From Clostridiales bacterium (GTDB taxonomy: Bacteria; Bacillota; Clostridia; Oscillospirales; Acutalibacteraceae), in assembly GCA_019415925.1 (NCBI GenBank), contig DXYG01000058.1, positions 1 to 16,597 of the forward strand: a DNA stretch of 16,597 nucleotides. The letters are read 5' to 3'. Below, piece by piece: positions 1-6,606 of this stretch; position 1 is the stretch's first letter, and each line of letters begins with the position of its first letter. The position numbers were made by a program, and so were the translations under genes. The notes under the pieces were generated by a model. That model ran no database searches. It saw nothing but the letters and a program-made list of their open reading frames with translations, and was not told where the DNA came from.

Positions 1-13
1 CTGCCCACACCCG

Positions 14-33
14 CAAGCCTTTAAAAAGGCTTG
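14..33. repeat. Short inverted repeat, possible imperfect terminator
   Basis: CAAGCCT (14-20) and AGGCTTG (27-33) form a perfect 7 bp stem around a 6-base loop. On the plus strand two T runs follow, but only about seven bases after the stem (41-45 and 48-55), so it may be the end of a transcript entering from the left. On the minus strand, downstream of spoIIID, no T run follows. The assignment is uncertain. Confidence 0.4.
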
Positions 34-70
34 ACCGAAATTTTTAATTTTTTTTGCGAGTCAACTTACC

Positions 71-88
71 GCTAAATTATCGTTTAGC
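71..88. repeat. Small inverted repeat downstream of spoIIID
   Basis: GCTAAA (71-76) and TTTAGC (83-88) pair across a 6-base loop. It lies just past the spoIIID stop on the minus strand but lacks a T run, so it is not a convincing terminator. Bases 74-88 recur in inverted orientation at 2255-2269. Confidence 0.4.
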
Positions 89-123
89 ATACAACAAGGC
101 ATAAAATAATGTGTCATTCGCAA

Positions 124-396
124 TCAATGTTCACTATTCTCAAGAGCCTTTTCACGCAGATACTTATTCTTAGTTGCTATTCCGCCCCTTATGTGGCGTT
201 CGCTTTTGTTTATGTCAAGAACTCGTCTTACCTCACGGTAAAGCGCAGGGTTGAGCGTTTTCAGCCGTTGGCTTACGTCCTTGTGCACCGTGCTTTTGCT
301 GACGCCGAACTTATTTGCTGTGCTCCTTACCGTAGCTCCGTTTTCTATTATGTACTCGCCCAGCATTGCTGCACGTTCTTCCACTATTCCTTTCAC
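124..396 (-). CDS. spoIIID: SpoIIID, mother-cell sporulation transcription regulator
   Basis: This 90-residue protein matches the SpoIIID family over its whole length; the Bacillus subtilis protein is about 93 residues. In endospore formers SpoIIID is a small DNA-binding protein that activates and represses genes in the mother cell during SigE-dependent development. The helix-turn-helix lies at about residues 22-43, with the family signature FGVSKSTVHKD at 30-40. A basic C-terminal stretch, RHIRGGIATKNKY (67-79), corresponds to the second DNA-contacting element. The start is GTG (396-394), chosen because GGAGGG sits six bases upstream. No neighbour on its strand is visible, so it appears to be monocistronic. 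It is strong evidence that the organism can sporulate, or descends from sporulating bacteria. Confidence 0.95.
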   Translation of the reverse strand: MKGIVEERAAMLGEYIIENGATVRSTANKFGVSKSTVHKDVSQRLKTLNPALYREVRRVLDINKSERHIRGGIATKNKYLREKALENSEH

Positions 397-422
397 AAGA
401 AACCCTCCAATCGTCTTGATAA

Positions 423-449
423 TCTATATGCAGAGGATTTATTGTCTAT
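423..449 (-). promoter_or_regulatory. Possible SigE-type promoter of spoIIID
   Basis: On the minus strand an ATA (449-447), a 16-base gap and CATATAGA (430-423) loosely resemble the SigE consensus ATA-N16-18-CATACAAT. Transcription would begin about 20 bases before the GTG start, just ahead of the GGAGGG ribosome site. A second similar arrangement (ATA, 17 bases, CATAATAC) lies further upstream. The match is partial, and AT-rich DNA yields such matches easily. SigE control of spoIIID is known in Bacillus; its use here is inference. Confidence 0.28.
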
Positions 450-501
450 TCATTCGATGTATTATGATTTGTTGCGATTACTGTATAATTTAACTTGTTA
501 A

Positions 502-530
502 TTGTGAAAAAACACAAAAATTACTATAAT
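502..530 (+). promoter_or_regulatory. Possible upstream SigA promoter for the dockerin gene
   Basis: TTGTGA (502-507) and TATAAT (525-530) are separated by 17 bases. This is a plausible second promoter upstream of the better one at 552-580. It lies in an AT-rich divergent region, so it may be fortuitous. Confidence 0.4.
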
Positions 531-551
531 ATTTCTATTTATTTATTATAA

Positions 552-580
552 TTGATTTACAGTTTGACAAGTGCTATAAT
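552..580 (+). promoter_or_regulatory. SigA-type promoter of the dockerin gene
   Basis: TTGATT (552-557), a 17-base spacer and a perfect TATAAT (575-580) preceded by TG at 572-573 (extended -10). Transcription would start near 587, just before the AGAGGTGG ribosome site at 591-598. This placement shows that translation starts at ATG 603 and not at the in-frame ATG at 552, which lies inside the -35 box. Confidence 0.75.
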
Positions 581-602
581 TAAGGTGAAAAGAGGTGGTA
601 TT

Positions 603-2087
603 ATGAAAAAGTCCGGTAAAATTCTTAAAAATTCACTCATTTTTATGCTTACTTTTTTAATGGCGTTTTCGTCAATGACTTTTGCTGTTTGTAATACCGC
701 TTTTGCTGCCGAGAGTGATTGTTCTTATATTACATACAATAAAGAGCTTTATGAAAGCAACAAGGATTTGTGTGACAGGCTTGCCGAGGGTATGAAGAAT
801 TTCAGCGAGCAGATTTATGTCGGCGATTTTCATATTAAAGACAAGGAGATTATGCGATATATAATCAAGACTGTCATTAGAAAACACCCCGATTTGTTTT
901 ACGTTGACCCTACCAAGTATATGTTAGGTTCAGACGGCACATATATTGCTGTAATATGCCCGATTTATCTCTATGACACGCAAACGGCACAGAAAATGGT
1001 TGGCGATTTTAACACACAGTGCGACAAATATCTTGAAAAAATTGACAGCAGTATGACCGAATTTGAAAAGGCGGTTGTTCTGCACGACGAGCTTGTTCTC
1101 AACTGCAAATACGTTGATGATCACGATTCGCTGTATGTTTCTGCGCACGAGTCTATTGTAAACGGAAACGCAAACTGTCAGGGGTACGCAGAGGCGTATT
1201 CTTATCTGCTTGCACAGGTAGGTGTGCACAGCGAAATTGTTGAATCTTCGGCTATGTATCACCTTTGGAACAAGGTGCGCATAAACGGTGTGTACTATAA
1301 TGTTGACCTGACGTGGGACGACCCTATGCCCGACAAGAACGGTCACGTTTCACACAAGTATTTTCTGCTCAGCGACAGCGCAATCAGCAGCGGAAATGAC
1401 GAAATTTCGGCACACTACGGATTTGATTTCGCATACTATAAATCAAACAACACAAAATATGACAATTGTCTGTTCCGTGAATTTGACACGCAGTTCTGCT
1501 TTGTTGACAATGGCTGCTATGTGATTGACAACAAGTATCAGAGCGAATACGAAAGATGTCTGCTTAAATACGACACAAAAACAGATAAGGCTGAAATTAT
1601 CAAAAAGTTTGATTTCAGGTGGAAGTCCGGCTCGGCAAGCTACTGGAAAGGCGGATATATGAGCCTTGACGAGAGCAACGGCTTGTTGTATTTCAACTCG
1701 GCAGACTGTATCTACAGCTATGATGTAAATACAAATACAATGGAAGAATTTGCGTCAATTGATACAACTAATGGCAATTGCTACGGATTAAGGGTAACTG
1801 ATAATGTTGTTTATGCGGCTGTTTCTTCAAATCCGAACGTTGAAAACACGATGCAGTATTCGGGTGAGTGTATTCAAAAAACACTCGTTACAATGCCTGC
1901 TTTCATAAAGGGCGATGTAAACAGTGACGGAATTATCAACATTGTCGATGTTACCGAAATCCAGAAGCAAGCCGCAGGTGCAGGAAACCTTAATGCTGAA
2001 CAGCTTGTAATTGCAGACTTCAACGATGACGGTCTGGTCAATGTAATGGACGCAACGGAGCTTCAGAAAACTATGGTTGGTTTATAA
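603..2087 (+). CDS. Secreted transglutaminase-like protein with C-terminal type I dockerin
   Basis: This 494-residue protein starts at ATG 603, after AGAGGTGG. Residues 1-36 form a signal peptide: KK-rich N-region, hydrophobic core, and AFAA as the likely cleavage site. A transglutaminase-like (papain-fold) domain spans roughly 145-245, with the triad Cys192 (NANCQGYAEAY), His220 (YHLWNKV) and Asp235 (VDLTWDDP). Residues about 285-430 show repeated strand patterns such as LLYFNSADCIYSYDVNTNTM, suggesting a small beta-propeller-like region; I cannot name a family for it. Residues 437-494 form a type I dockerin: two calcium loops, DVNSDGIINIVD (438-449) and DFNDDGLVNVMD (472-483), each followed by a helix with a TE-x-QK pattern. 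The dockerin should bind a cohesin on a scaffoldin or at the cell surface. Bacterial proteins of this fold are usually peptidases or cross-linking enzymes; the substrate here is unknown. The gene stands alone between its own promoter and terminator. Confidence 0.9.
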   Translation: MKKSGKILKNSLIFMLTFLMAFSSMTFAVCNTAFAAESDCSYITYNKELYESNKDLCDRLAEGMKNFSEQIYVGDFHIKDKEIMRYIIKTVIRKHPDLFYVDPTKYMLGSDGTYIAVICPIYLYDTQTAQKMVGDFNTQCDKYLEKIDSSMTEFEKAVVLHDELVLNCKYVDDHDSLYVSAHESIVNGNANCQGYAEAYSYLLAQVGVHSEIVESSAMYHLWNKVRINGVYYNVDLTWDDPMPDKNGHVSHKYFLLSDSAISSGNDEISAHYGFDFAYYKSNNTKYDNCLFREFDTQFCFVDNGCYVIDNKYQSEYERCLLKYDTKTDKAEIIKKFDFRWKSGSASYWKGGYMSLDESNGLLYFNSADCIYSYDVNTNTMEEFASIDTTNGNCYGLRVTDNVVYAAVSSNPNVENTMQYSGECIQKTLVTMPAFIKGDVNSDGIINIVDVTEIQKQAAGAGNLNAEQLVIADFNDDGLVNVMDATELQKTMVGL

Positions 2088-2157
2088 ACGGTATTTACTT
2101 TTTGATTAAAAGTTGATGCCGTAATATAAAGCCAAGACCAAAATATAACGACATCCG

Positions 2158-2195
2158 GAAAGAACTGTATTTTGCAGTTCTTTCTTGCTTTATTT
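2158..2195 (+). terminator. Rho-independent terminator after the dockerin gene
   Basis: GAAAGAACTG (2158-2167) and CAGTTCTTTC (2175-2184) form a perfect 10 bp stem with a 7-base loop, followed by a T-rich tail (TTGCTTTATTTAT). It lies about 70 bases after the stop codon at 2087. Confidence 0.8.
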
Positions 2196-2268
2196 ATATT
2201 AAAATTTCTGAATATCACTTTAATTAATCTGAAATTATCAGATTGGTTTTGTAAGCTAAACGATAATT

Positions 2269-2285
2269 TGTCGAGTGCCTCGACA
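2269..2285. repeat. Short palindrome TGTCGAG-TGC-CTCGACA
   Basis: A perfect 7 bp stem with a three-base loop. An alternative pairing, TGCC/GGCA (2276-2279 and 2284-2288 region), overlaps it. No T run follows. Its role is unknown. It directly abuts the inverted copy (2247-2269) of the motif found at 74-96. Confidence 0.5.
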
Positions 2286-2345
2286 GGCAAATCGAGTGGA
2301 AAAAATCGGATTGTTTGGATAAAACGGTTGCCCGAATTATAAATC

Positions 2346-2457
2346 GATATATAGGTAAAGTTTTGTGAGCGACGATTTTACACATACGTTTCCTCTTTAG
2401 CCGTAGGGACACGGCGTGCCGTGTCCGTAGTAACGATGAAACTTTACCGATTATATC
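2346..2457. repeat. Composite inverted-repeat element, MITE-like
   Basis: The outer arms are GATATATAGGTAAAGTTT (2346-2363) and its near-complement AAACTTTACCGATTATATC (2439-2457); the inner 10 bp GGTAAAGTTT/AAACTTTACC match perfectly. Inside is a 9 bp stem GGACACGGC (2407-2415), GT, GCCGTGTCC (2418-2426), flanked by CGTAGGG on the left. Nested palindromes with terminal inverted repeats and no open frame are what a non-autonomous mobile element or dispersed palindromic repeat looks like. No target-site duplication is clear, so mobility is inference. Confidence 0.55.
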
Positions 2458-2484
2458 AACATTATCGTTACAAACAAACATTTG

Positions 2485-2567
2485 CGTAGGGGACGGGTTC
2501 CTACACGTCCCATTCATAAAAATTGCGTTGCAATTTTTATGTGGACACGGCTCGCCGTGTCCCTACG
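2485..2567. repeat. Second composite palindromic element with shared core
   Basis: CGTAGGG (2485-2491) and CCCTACG (2561-2567) bracket three hairpins: GGGACG/CGTCCC (2490-2495 and 2506-2511), a 12 bp stem CATAAAAATTGC/GCAATTTTTATG (2515-2526 and 2530-2541), and GGACACGGC/GCCGTGTCC (2543-2551 and 2554-2562). The last stem is the same as in the element at 2346-2457, with a different two-base centre (TC instead of GT). This points to a dispersed repeat family and not to chance. Confidence 0.6.
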
Positions 2568-2660
2568 TCAACGTTGCTATAATTCCAACGCTAAATTCTG
2601 GTTTATTATAATAAAAGCCATAACCATAAATTACCAAGAAAGGATAAATGTAAAAATTTA

Positions 2661-2689
2661 TTGTGCAAGCCTGTGTTTTGTGGTATAAT
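2661..2689 (+). promoter_or_regulatory. Promoter of the metF-metH operon
   Basis: TTGTGC (2661-2666), a 17-base spacer and TATAAT (2684-2689) preceded by TGG, an extended -10. The weak -35 is offset by the extended -10. Transcription would start near 2696, leaving a leader of only about 30 bases, too short for a riboswitch. The 14 bases TTTTGTGGTATAAT are identical to those in the polysaccharide locus promoter at 8684-8697. Confidence 0.7.
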
Positions 2690-2727
2690 AATACGAATAC
2701 TATAAACATACAAGGTGATGAAAATAA

Positions 2728-3591
2728 ATGAAAATAAGTGAAATATTCAATACAAGTGACAGGGCAATTTTTTCCTTTGAAATGTTTCCGCCCAAGAAAA
2801 CCTCGCCTATTGAGTCGGTTTACGGCAAGCTTGAGGAAATTTGCGCTTTAAAGCCTGACTTCATCAGCGTTACCTACGGCGCAGGCGGTACGGGAGCACA
2901 CAGCAGAACGTGCGAAATTGCCTCGAAAATCAAAAACGAATTCGGCGTTGAGTCTGTTGCTCACCTCACCTGTGTGAACAGCACAAAGGCTGATATTGAC
3001 AGCACGCTTGCAGATTTTAAGGCGCATAACATTGAAAATATACTTGCACTGCGAGGCGACTACGTTGACGGTGTTGAGCCGAAAAAGGATTTCATCTATG
3101 CAAGTGATTTGTGCGAATACATCAAGTTGCACAGCGATTTCGACCTCGGCGGTGCTTGTTATCCCGAAGTGCATTTAGAGGCAAAGGACGAGGTTGAGGA
3201 TATTCTCAACCTTCGCAAAAAGGTTGAATCAGGTGCAGAGCACCTTATCAGCCAGCTTTTCTTTGACAATTCCGTTTTCTACAGATTCCTCGAGCGTGCA
3301 AAGATTGCCGGAATCAACGTTCCGATTGAGGCGGGAATTATGCCCGTCACAAACAAAAGTCAGATTGAAAGAATGGTGTCGATGTGCGGTGCAAGTCTGC
3401 CGTCTAAGTTTGCAAAAATTATGCAGAAGTACGACTCAAAGCCCGATGCTCTGCGTGACGCAGGAATCGCCTATGCGGTTGAGCAGATTGTTGACTTGCT
3501 TGCAAACGGAGTTGACGGAATTCACCTTTACACGATGAATAATCCGTATGTTGCAAAGAAAATTTCCGAGGCGGTTGTGAGCCTGTTATGA
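2728..3591 (+). CDS. metF: 5,10-methylenetetrahydrofolate reductase MetF
   Basis: This 287-residue protein has the usual length and TIM-barrel pattern of bacterial MetF. The enzyme reduces 5,10-methylene-tetrahydrofolate to 5-methyl-tetrahydrofolate with FAD, in the cytoplasm, and supplies the methyl group for methionine synthesis. Visible motifs are FSFEMFPPK (16-23) with Glu18 at the position of the catalytic acid, SVTYGAGG (47-54), LRGD (108-111) with the flavin-contacting Asp111, ACYPEVH (143-149) and ISQLFFD (174-180). The start at ATG 2728 follows AGGTGA (2713-2718) with nine bases between. It is the first gene of the operon and overlaps the next by four bases (ATGA), which suggests translational coupling. 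The context with a MetH core and reactivation domain strongly supports the call. Confidence 0.96.
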   Translation: MKISEIFNTSDRAIFSFEMFPPKKTSPIESVYGKLEEICALKPDFISVTYGAGGTGAHSRTCEIASKIKNEFGVESVAHLTCVNSTKADIDSTLADFKAHNIENILALRGDYVDGVEPKKDFIYASDLCEYIKLHSDFDLGGACYPEVHLEAKDEVEDILNLRKKVESGAEHLISQLFFDNSVFYRFLERAKIAGINVPIEAGIMPVTNKSQIERMVSMCGASLPSKFAKIMQKYDSKPDALRDAGIAYAVEQIVDLLANGVDGIHLYTMNNPYVAKKISEAVVSLL

Positions 3592-4232
3592 TAAAGCTTG
3601 AAAAACTCAACAGAAACGAAGCCGTGCGCTACCTCGGCGGTTCGGGCGTTGCTCCGAATTACCGAATGGACAGGCTTATGGACGAGTGCGAGAAAGAGAT
3701 TCTTGCAAAGTCACGTCCGAAGTATCTTTATATTGAAAAAGACTTGCCCATTGATGAGCTTATGCGGGGCGAGGATATAAAAAATCACCTTGACGGCTGT
3801 GAAAAGGCAATTGTGATGTGCGCAACGCTCGGTGCGGAAATTGACAGGCTTATCAGAATAAATCAGATTTCCGATATGGCTAAAGCCGTTGTGCTAGACA
3901 GCTTTGCAAGCGTTGCAATTGAGCAGGTGTGCGCAAAATTTGACGAGATTATTGCCGAAAAGTACGAGGGATATTTTCAAACCTTCCGATTCAGCCCCGG
4001 CTACGGCGATTACCCGATTGAGCTACAGAAAAGCGTGCTTTCAATGCTTGACGCTCCACGCAAAATCGGACTTGCCACAAACGAAAACAGCCTGCTGACT
4101 CCCACCAAATCCGTTACGGCGGTTATGGGACTTTCGAAAACACCGATTGACCGCAAAAAACGTGGCTGTGCGGTATGCAATATGCGTGACAGATGCAAAT
4201 TCAGAAGAAACGGAGAACATTGTGGATTTTAA
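3588..4232 (+). CDS. Stand-alone B12-dependent methionine synthase reactivation domain protein
   Basis: This 214-residue protein corresponds to the C-terminal AdoMet-binding activation domain of MetH (Met_synt_B12 family), here as a separate gene. In full-length MetH the domain binds AdoMet and remethylates cob(II)alamin after reduction when the cofactor is accidentally oxidised. The signature RFSPGYGDYP (134-143) matches the R-x-x-PGY AdoMet-binding motif. The start ATG overlaps the metF stop, and the end overlaps the metH start by 11 bases, so the three products are probably made together. The MetH encoded next lacks this domain, so the two likely form a split enzyme, as known for Thermotoga maritima. 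An odd feature is the C-terminal cluster Cys194, Cys197, Cys203 and Cys212 (CX2CX5CX8C), which could bind zinc or an iron-sulfur cluster; the classic MetH domain is not known for this. Confidence 0.88.
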   Translation: MIKLEKLNRNEAVRYLGGSGVAPNYRMDRLMDECEKEILAKSRPKYLYIEKDLPIDELMRGEDIKNHLDGCEKAIVMCATLGAEIDRLIRINQISDMAKAVVLDSFASVAIEQVCAKFDEIIAEKYEGYFQTFRFSPGYGDYPIELQKSVLSMLDAPRKIGLATNENSLLTPTKSVTAVMGLSKTPIDRKKRGCAVCNMRDRCKFRRNGEHCGF

Positions 4233-6606
4233 GAGATTTTTAGATTCAAAGGAGTTCGTACTGCTCGACGGAGCAATGGGAACTCTCATACAGAAAAGCG
4301 GAGTGAAGTATGACTCCGTACCCGAAACATTGAATATCACTCACCCTGAATTAATTGAGTCTTTTCACAAGGCTTATGCCGACGCAGGCTCCGATATTGT
4401 CTATGCAAACACCTTCGGAGCAAACGGCTATAAGCTTAAGGAAAGCGGTTATTCGGTAGATGAAATTATAAAATCGGGCGTTGCAAACGCAAAAAAAGCC
4501 GTACAGGGTACGGACTGCCTTGTTGCGCTCGATATAGGTCCTATCGGTCAGCTTTTAGAGCCGGCAGGCTCGCTGAGCTTTGACTCTGCTTACGACTATT
4601 TCAAGGAGCAGATTCTCGCAGGTCAGTGTGCAGACGTTATTGTTTTTGAAACGATGACCGACCTCTACGAGCTGAAAGCCGCCGTTCTTGCGGCAAAGGA
4701 AAACAGCGACAAGCCGATTATCGCAACTATGACGTTTGAACGCAACGGACGCACCTTTACAGGCGTTTCTCCTGCATCAATGGCAGTTACGCTGACAGGA
4801 CTCGGCATTGACGCACTCGGCGTAAACTGCTCTTTAGGTCCCGACGAGCTTGAAGGCGTGGTAAGCGAAATTTCAAAATATACCGATTTGCCGCTTGTCA
4901 TCAAGGCGAATGCAGGCTTGCCCGACCCAAACAGCAACGAGTACGATATTATGCCCGATAAATTTGCAGATTGCGTTGCGGATTTGCTTAAATACGGCGT
5001 GAAAATCATAGGCGGTTGCTGCGGCACAACCCCCGAATATATAGCTGAAATCAGTAAAATGCTTGCAGACAAAAGCTATCAGCCGCAGAAAAAGAGCGTT
5101 GATACCACCGTTTGCAGTGCAAGCACGGTTGTTGAAATCAACGGCCCGAGAATTATCGGCGAAAGAATCAACCCGACAGGCAAAAAGCTGTTCAAGCAGG
5201 CGCTTGTTGACAATAATATTGACTACATTCTCACTCAGGCGTTAAGTCAGGTAAACGGCGGTGCGGAAATCCTCGACGTAAACGTAGGCCACCCCGAAAT
5301 TGACGAGAAGAAAATGATGGTGCGTGTGCTAAAGGCGATTCAGAGCGTGTGCGACGCACCCTTGCAGATTGACTCGACAAAGCCCGACGTGCTAGATTCA
5401 GGCTTGCGCTACTACAACGGCAAGCCGATTGTAAACTCCGTAAACGGCGAGGAAAAGAGCCTTTCGACGGTGCTTCCACTCGTCAAAAAGTATGGTGCTT
5501 CGGTTGTCGGACTTACGCTTGATGAAAACGGAATTCCAAAGACAGCCGAGGGCAGATTTGAGATTGCAAAGCGCATTGTCAGCCGTGCCGAAGAAATCGG
5601 AATTGACAGACGTGACGTTTACATTGACTGCCTTACCCTCACTGTTTCAGCCGAGCAGGACGCCTGCCGTGAAACGCTTAAGGCGCTCCACAGGGTAAAA
5701 ACCGAGCTTGGCTGTAAAACCTGCCTCGGTGTTTCGAATATCTCGTTCGGTCTGCCGAACCGTGAACTTGTCAACAGAACTTTCCTGACAATGGCTCTCG
5801 AAGAAGGACTCGACCTGCCGATTATCAACCCGAATGTTGAGTCTATGACAGGCGCAGTTCGTGCCTACAGAGTGCTTTCGGGCATTGACAAAAACTCGGT
5901 TGAATTTATCAACGCATACAATGACGCCGCTCCTGCGGTGACTTCTGCGCCGAAAAACACCGAGGTTGATATTTTCACCGCCGTATACAACGGACTGAAA
6001 TCCGAGGGTGCGGCTGTTACGAAAAGACTTTTAGAAAGCACCGATGCAATGCAGATTGTAAATGAAATGCTCATTCCTGCGCTCGACAGAGTAGGCGATG
6101 ATTTTGAGAAGAATAAAATATTCCTGCCACAGCTTATCCAGAGTGCAAATACGGCTCAGGAGTGCTTTGAGGTTATAAAAACTCACATTTCAAAGACAAG
6201 CGGCTCGCCCGTCAGCAAGGGCAAGATTATCCTTGCAACGGTCAAGGGCGACATTCACGATATAGGCAAGAATATTGTTAAGGTACTGCTCGATAATTAC
6301 GGCTACACAGTTGTTGACCTCGGCAGGGACGTTGACCCTCAGCTCGTTGTCGATACGGCTGTTGAGCAGAACATTAAGATGATTGGACTCTCCGCACTTA
6401 TGACGACTACGCTCAAGAGTATGGAGGATACAATAAAGCTTATAAGGCAAACAAAAGAACTGCAAAACCCCGACGGCACAAGCAAATGCGTTGTGTTCGT
6501 AGGCGGTGCAGTTCTGACAAAAGATTACGCTATGAAAATCGGCGCAGATTACTATTGTAAGGACGCCAAGGAAAGCGTTGATACGGCGAAAAAGGTGCTG
6601 GGATGA
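4222..6606 (+). CDS. metH: Cobalamin-dependent methionine synthase MetH, core lacking the activation domain
   Basis: This 794-residue protein transfers methyl from 5-methyl-tetrahydrofolate to homocysteine through cobalamin. Domains in order: homocysteine-binding barrel, about 1-290 (LLDGAMGT 14-21; zinc ligands Cys203 in GVNCSLGP and Cys266-Cys267 in GGCCGTTP); pterin-binding barrel, about 303-570 (GERINPTGKK 313-322, VSNISFGLP 504-512); helical cap, about 590-655; and Rossmann cobalamin domain, about 665-794, with D677-x-H679-x-x-G682 carrying the lower axial histidine. It ends right after the cobalamin domain; E. coli MetH is about 1,227 residues, the difference being the activation domain supplied by the preceding gene. 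The start is GTG 4222 (GGAG at 4212-4215, six-base gap). An in-frame ATG at 4147 would lie deep in the upstream gene, has no ribosome site and adds 25 residues the family lacks. Confidence 0.95.
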   Translation: MDFKRFLDSKEFVLLDGAMGTLIQKSGVKYDSVPETLNITHPELIESFHKAYADAGSDIVYANTFGANGYKLKESGYSVDEIIKSGVANAKKAVQGTDCLVALDIGPIGQLLEPAGSLSFDSAYDYFKEQILAGQCADVIVFETMTDLYELKAAVLAAKENSDKPIIATMTFERNGRTFTGVSPASMAVTLTGLGIDALGVNCSLGPDELEGVVSEISKYTDLPLVIKANAGLPDPNSNEYDIMPDKFADCVADLLKYGVKIIGGCCGTTPEYIAEISKMLADKSYQPQKKSVDTTVCSASTVVEINGPRIIGERINPTGKKLFKQALVDNNIDYILTQALSQVNGGAEILDVNVGHPEIDEKKMMVRVLKAIQSVCDAPLQIDSTKPDVLDSGLRYYNGKPIVNSVNGEEKSLSTVLPLVKKYGASVVGLTLDENGIPKTAEGRFEIAKRIVSRAEEIGIDRRDVYIDCLTLTVSAEQDACRETLKALHRVKTELGCKTCLGVSNISFGLPNRELVNRTFLTMALEEGLDLPIINPNVESMTGAVRAYRVLSGIDKNSVEFINAYNDAAPAVTSAPKNTEVDIFTAVYNGLKSEGAAVTKRLLESTDAMQIVNEMLIPALDRVGDDFEKNKIFLPQLIQSANTAQECFEVIKTHISKTSGSPVSKGKIILATVKGDIHDIGKNIVKVLLDNYGYTVVDLGRDVDPQLVVDTAVEQNIKMIGLSALMTTTLKSMEDTIKLIRQTKELQNPDGTSKCVVFVGGAVLTKDYAMKIGADYYCKDAKESVDTAKKVLG

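Larger units (their letters stand above)
2088..2727. other. 640-base intergenic region rich in inverted repeats, no gene seen
   Basis: No frame here has a convincing start, ribosome site and protein-like composition. The region holds the dockerin gene terminator (2158-2195), a short hairpin AATCTGA/TCAGATT (2226-2232 and 2238-2244), a TGTCGAG/CTCGACA hairpin (2269-2285), two larger composite palindromic elements (2346-2457 and 2485-2567), and the metF promoter (2661-2689). No T-box, S-box or cobalamin riboswitch was recognised before metF. Confidence 0.7.

Noticed and set aside
109..501. 130-codon plus-strand frame opposite spoIIID
   Set aside because: It is the shadow of spoIIID, which has clear family identity, and it has no ribosome site.
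564..580. Perfect TTGACA next to TATAAT
   Set aside because: The spacing is only five bases, too short for a promoter; TTGATT at 552 has the correct 17-base spacing.
552..602. Upstream ATG giving a 511-residue dockerin protein
   Set aside because: The extra 17 codons cover the promoter; ATG 603 has the ribosome site and begins a normal signal peptide.
930..1346. 138-codon minus-strand frame inside the dockerin gene
   Set aside because: It is a shadow of the transglutaminase-like domain, with no ribosome site or domain.
2224..2517. 97-codon minus-strand frame in the repeat region
   Set aside because: It runs through palindromic repeats, with no ribosome site or recognisable domain.
2401..2567. 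Possible CRISPR array
   Set aside because: Only two palindromic copies, unequal spacing, and no cas genes nearby.
2482..2688. 68-codon plus-strand frame across the palindromes
   Set aside because: It is built from repeat sequence and the metF promoter, has no ribosome site and does not look like a protein.
4147..4221. ATG start for metH 25 codons upstream
   Set aside because: It lies deep inside the preceding gene with no ribosome site; GTG 4222 fits GGAG and the family N-terminus.
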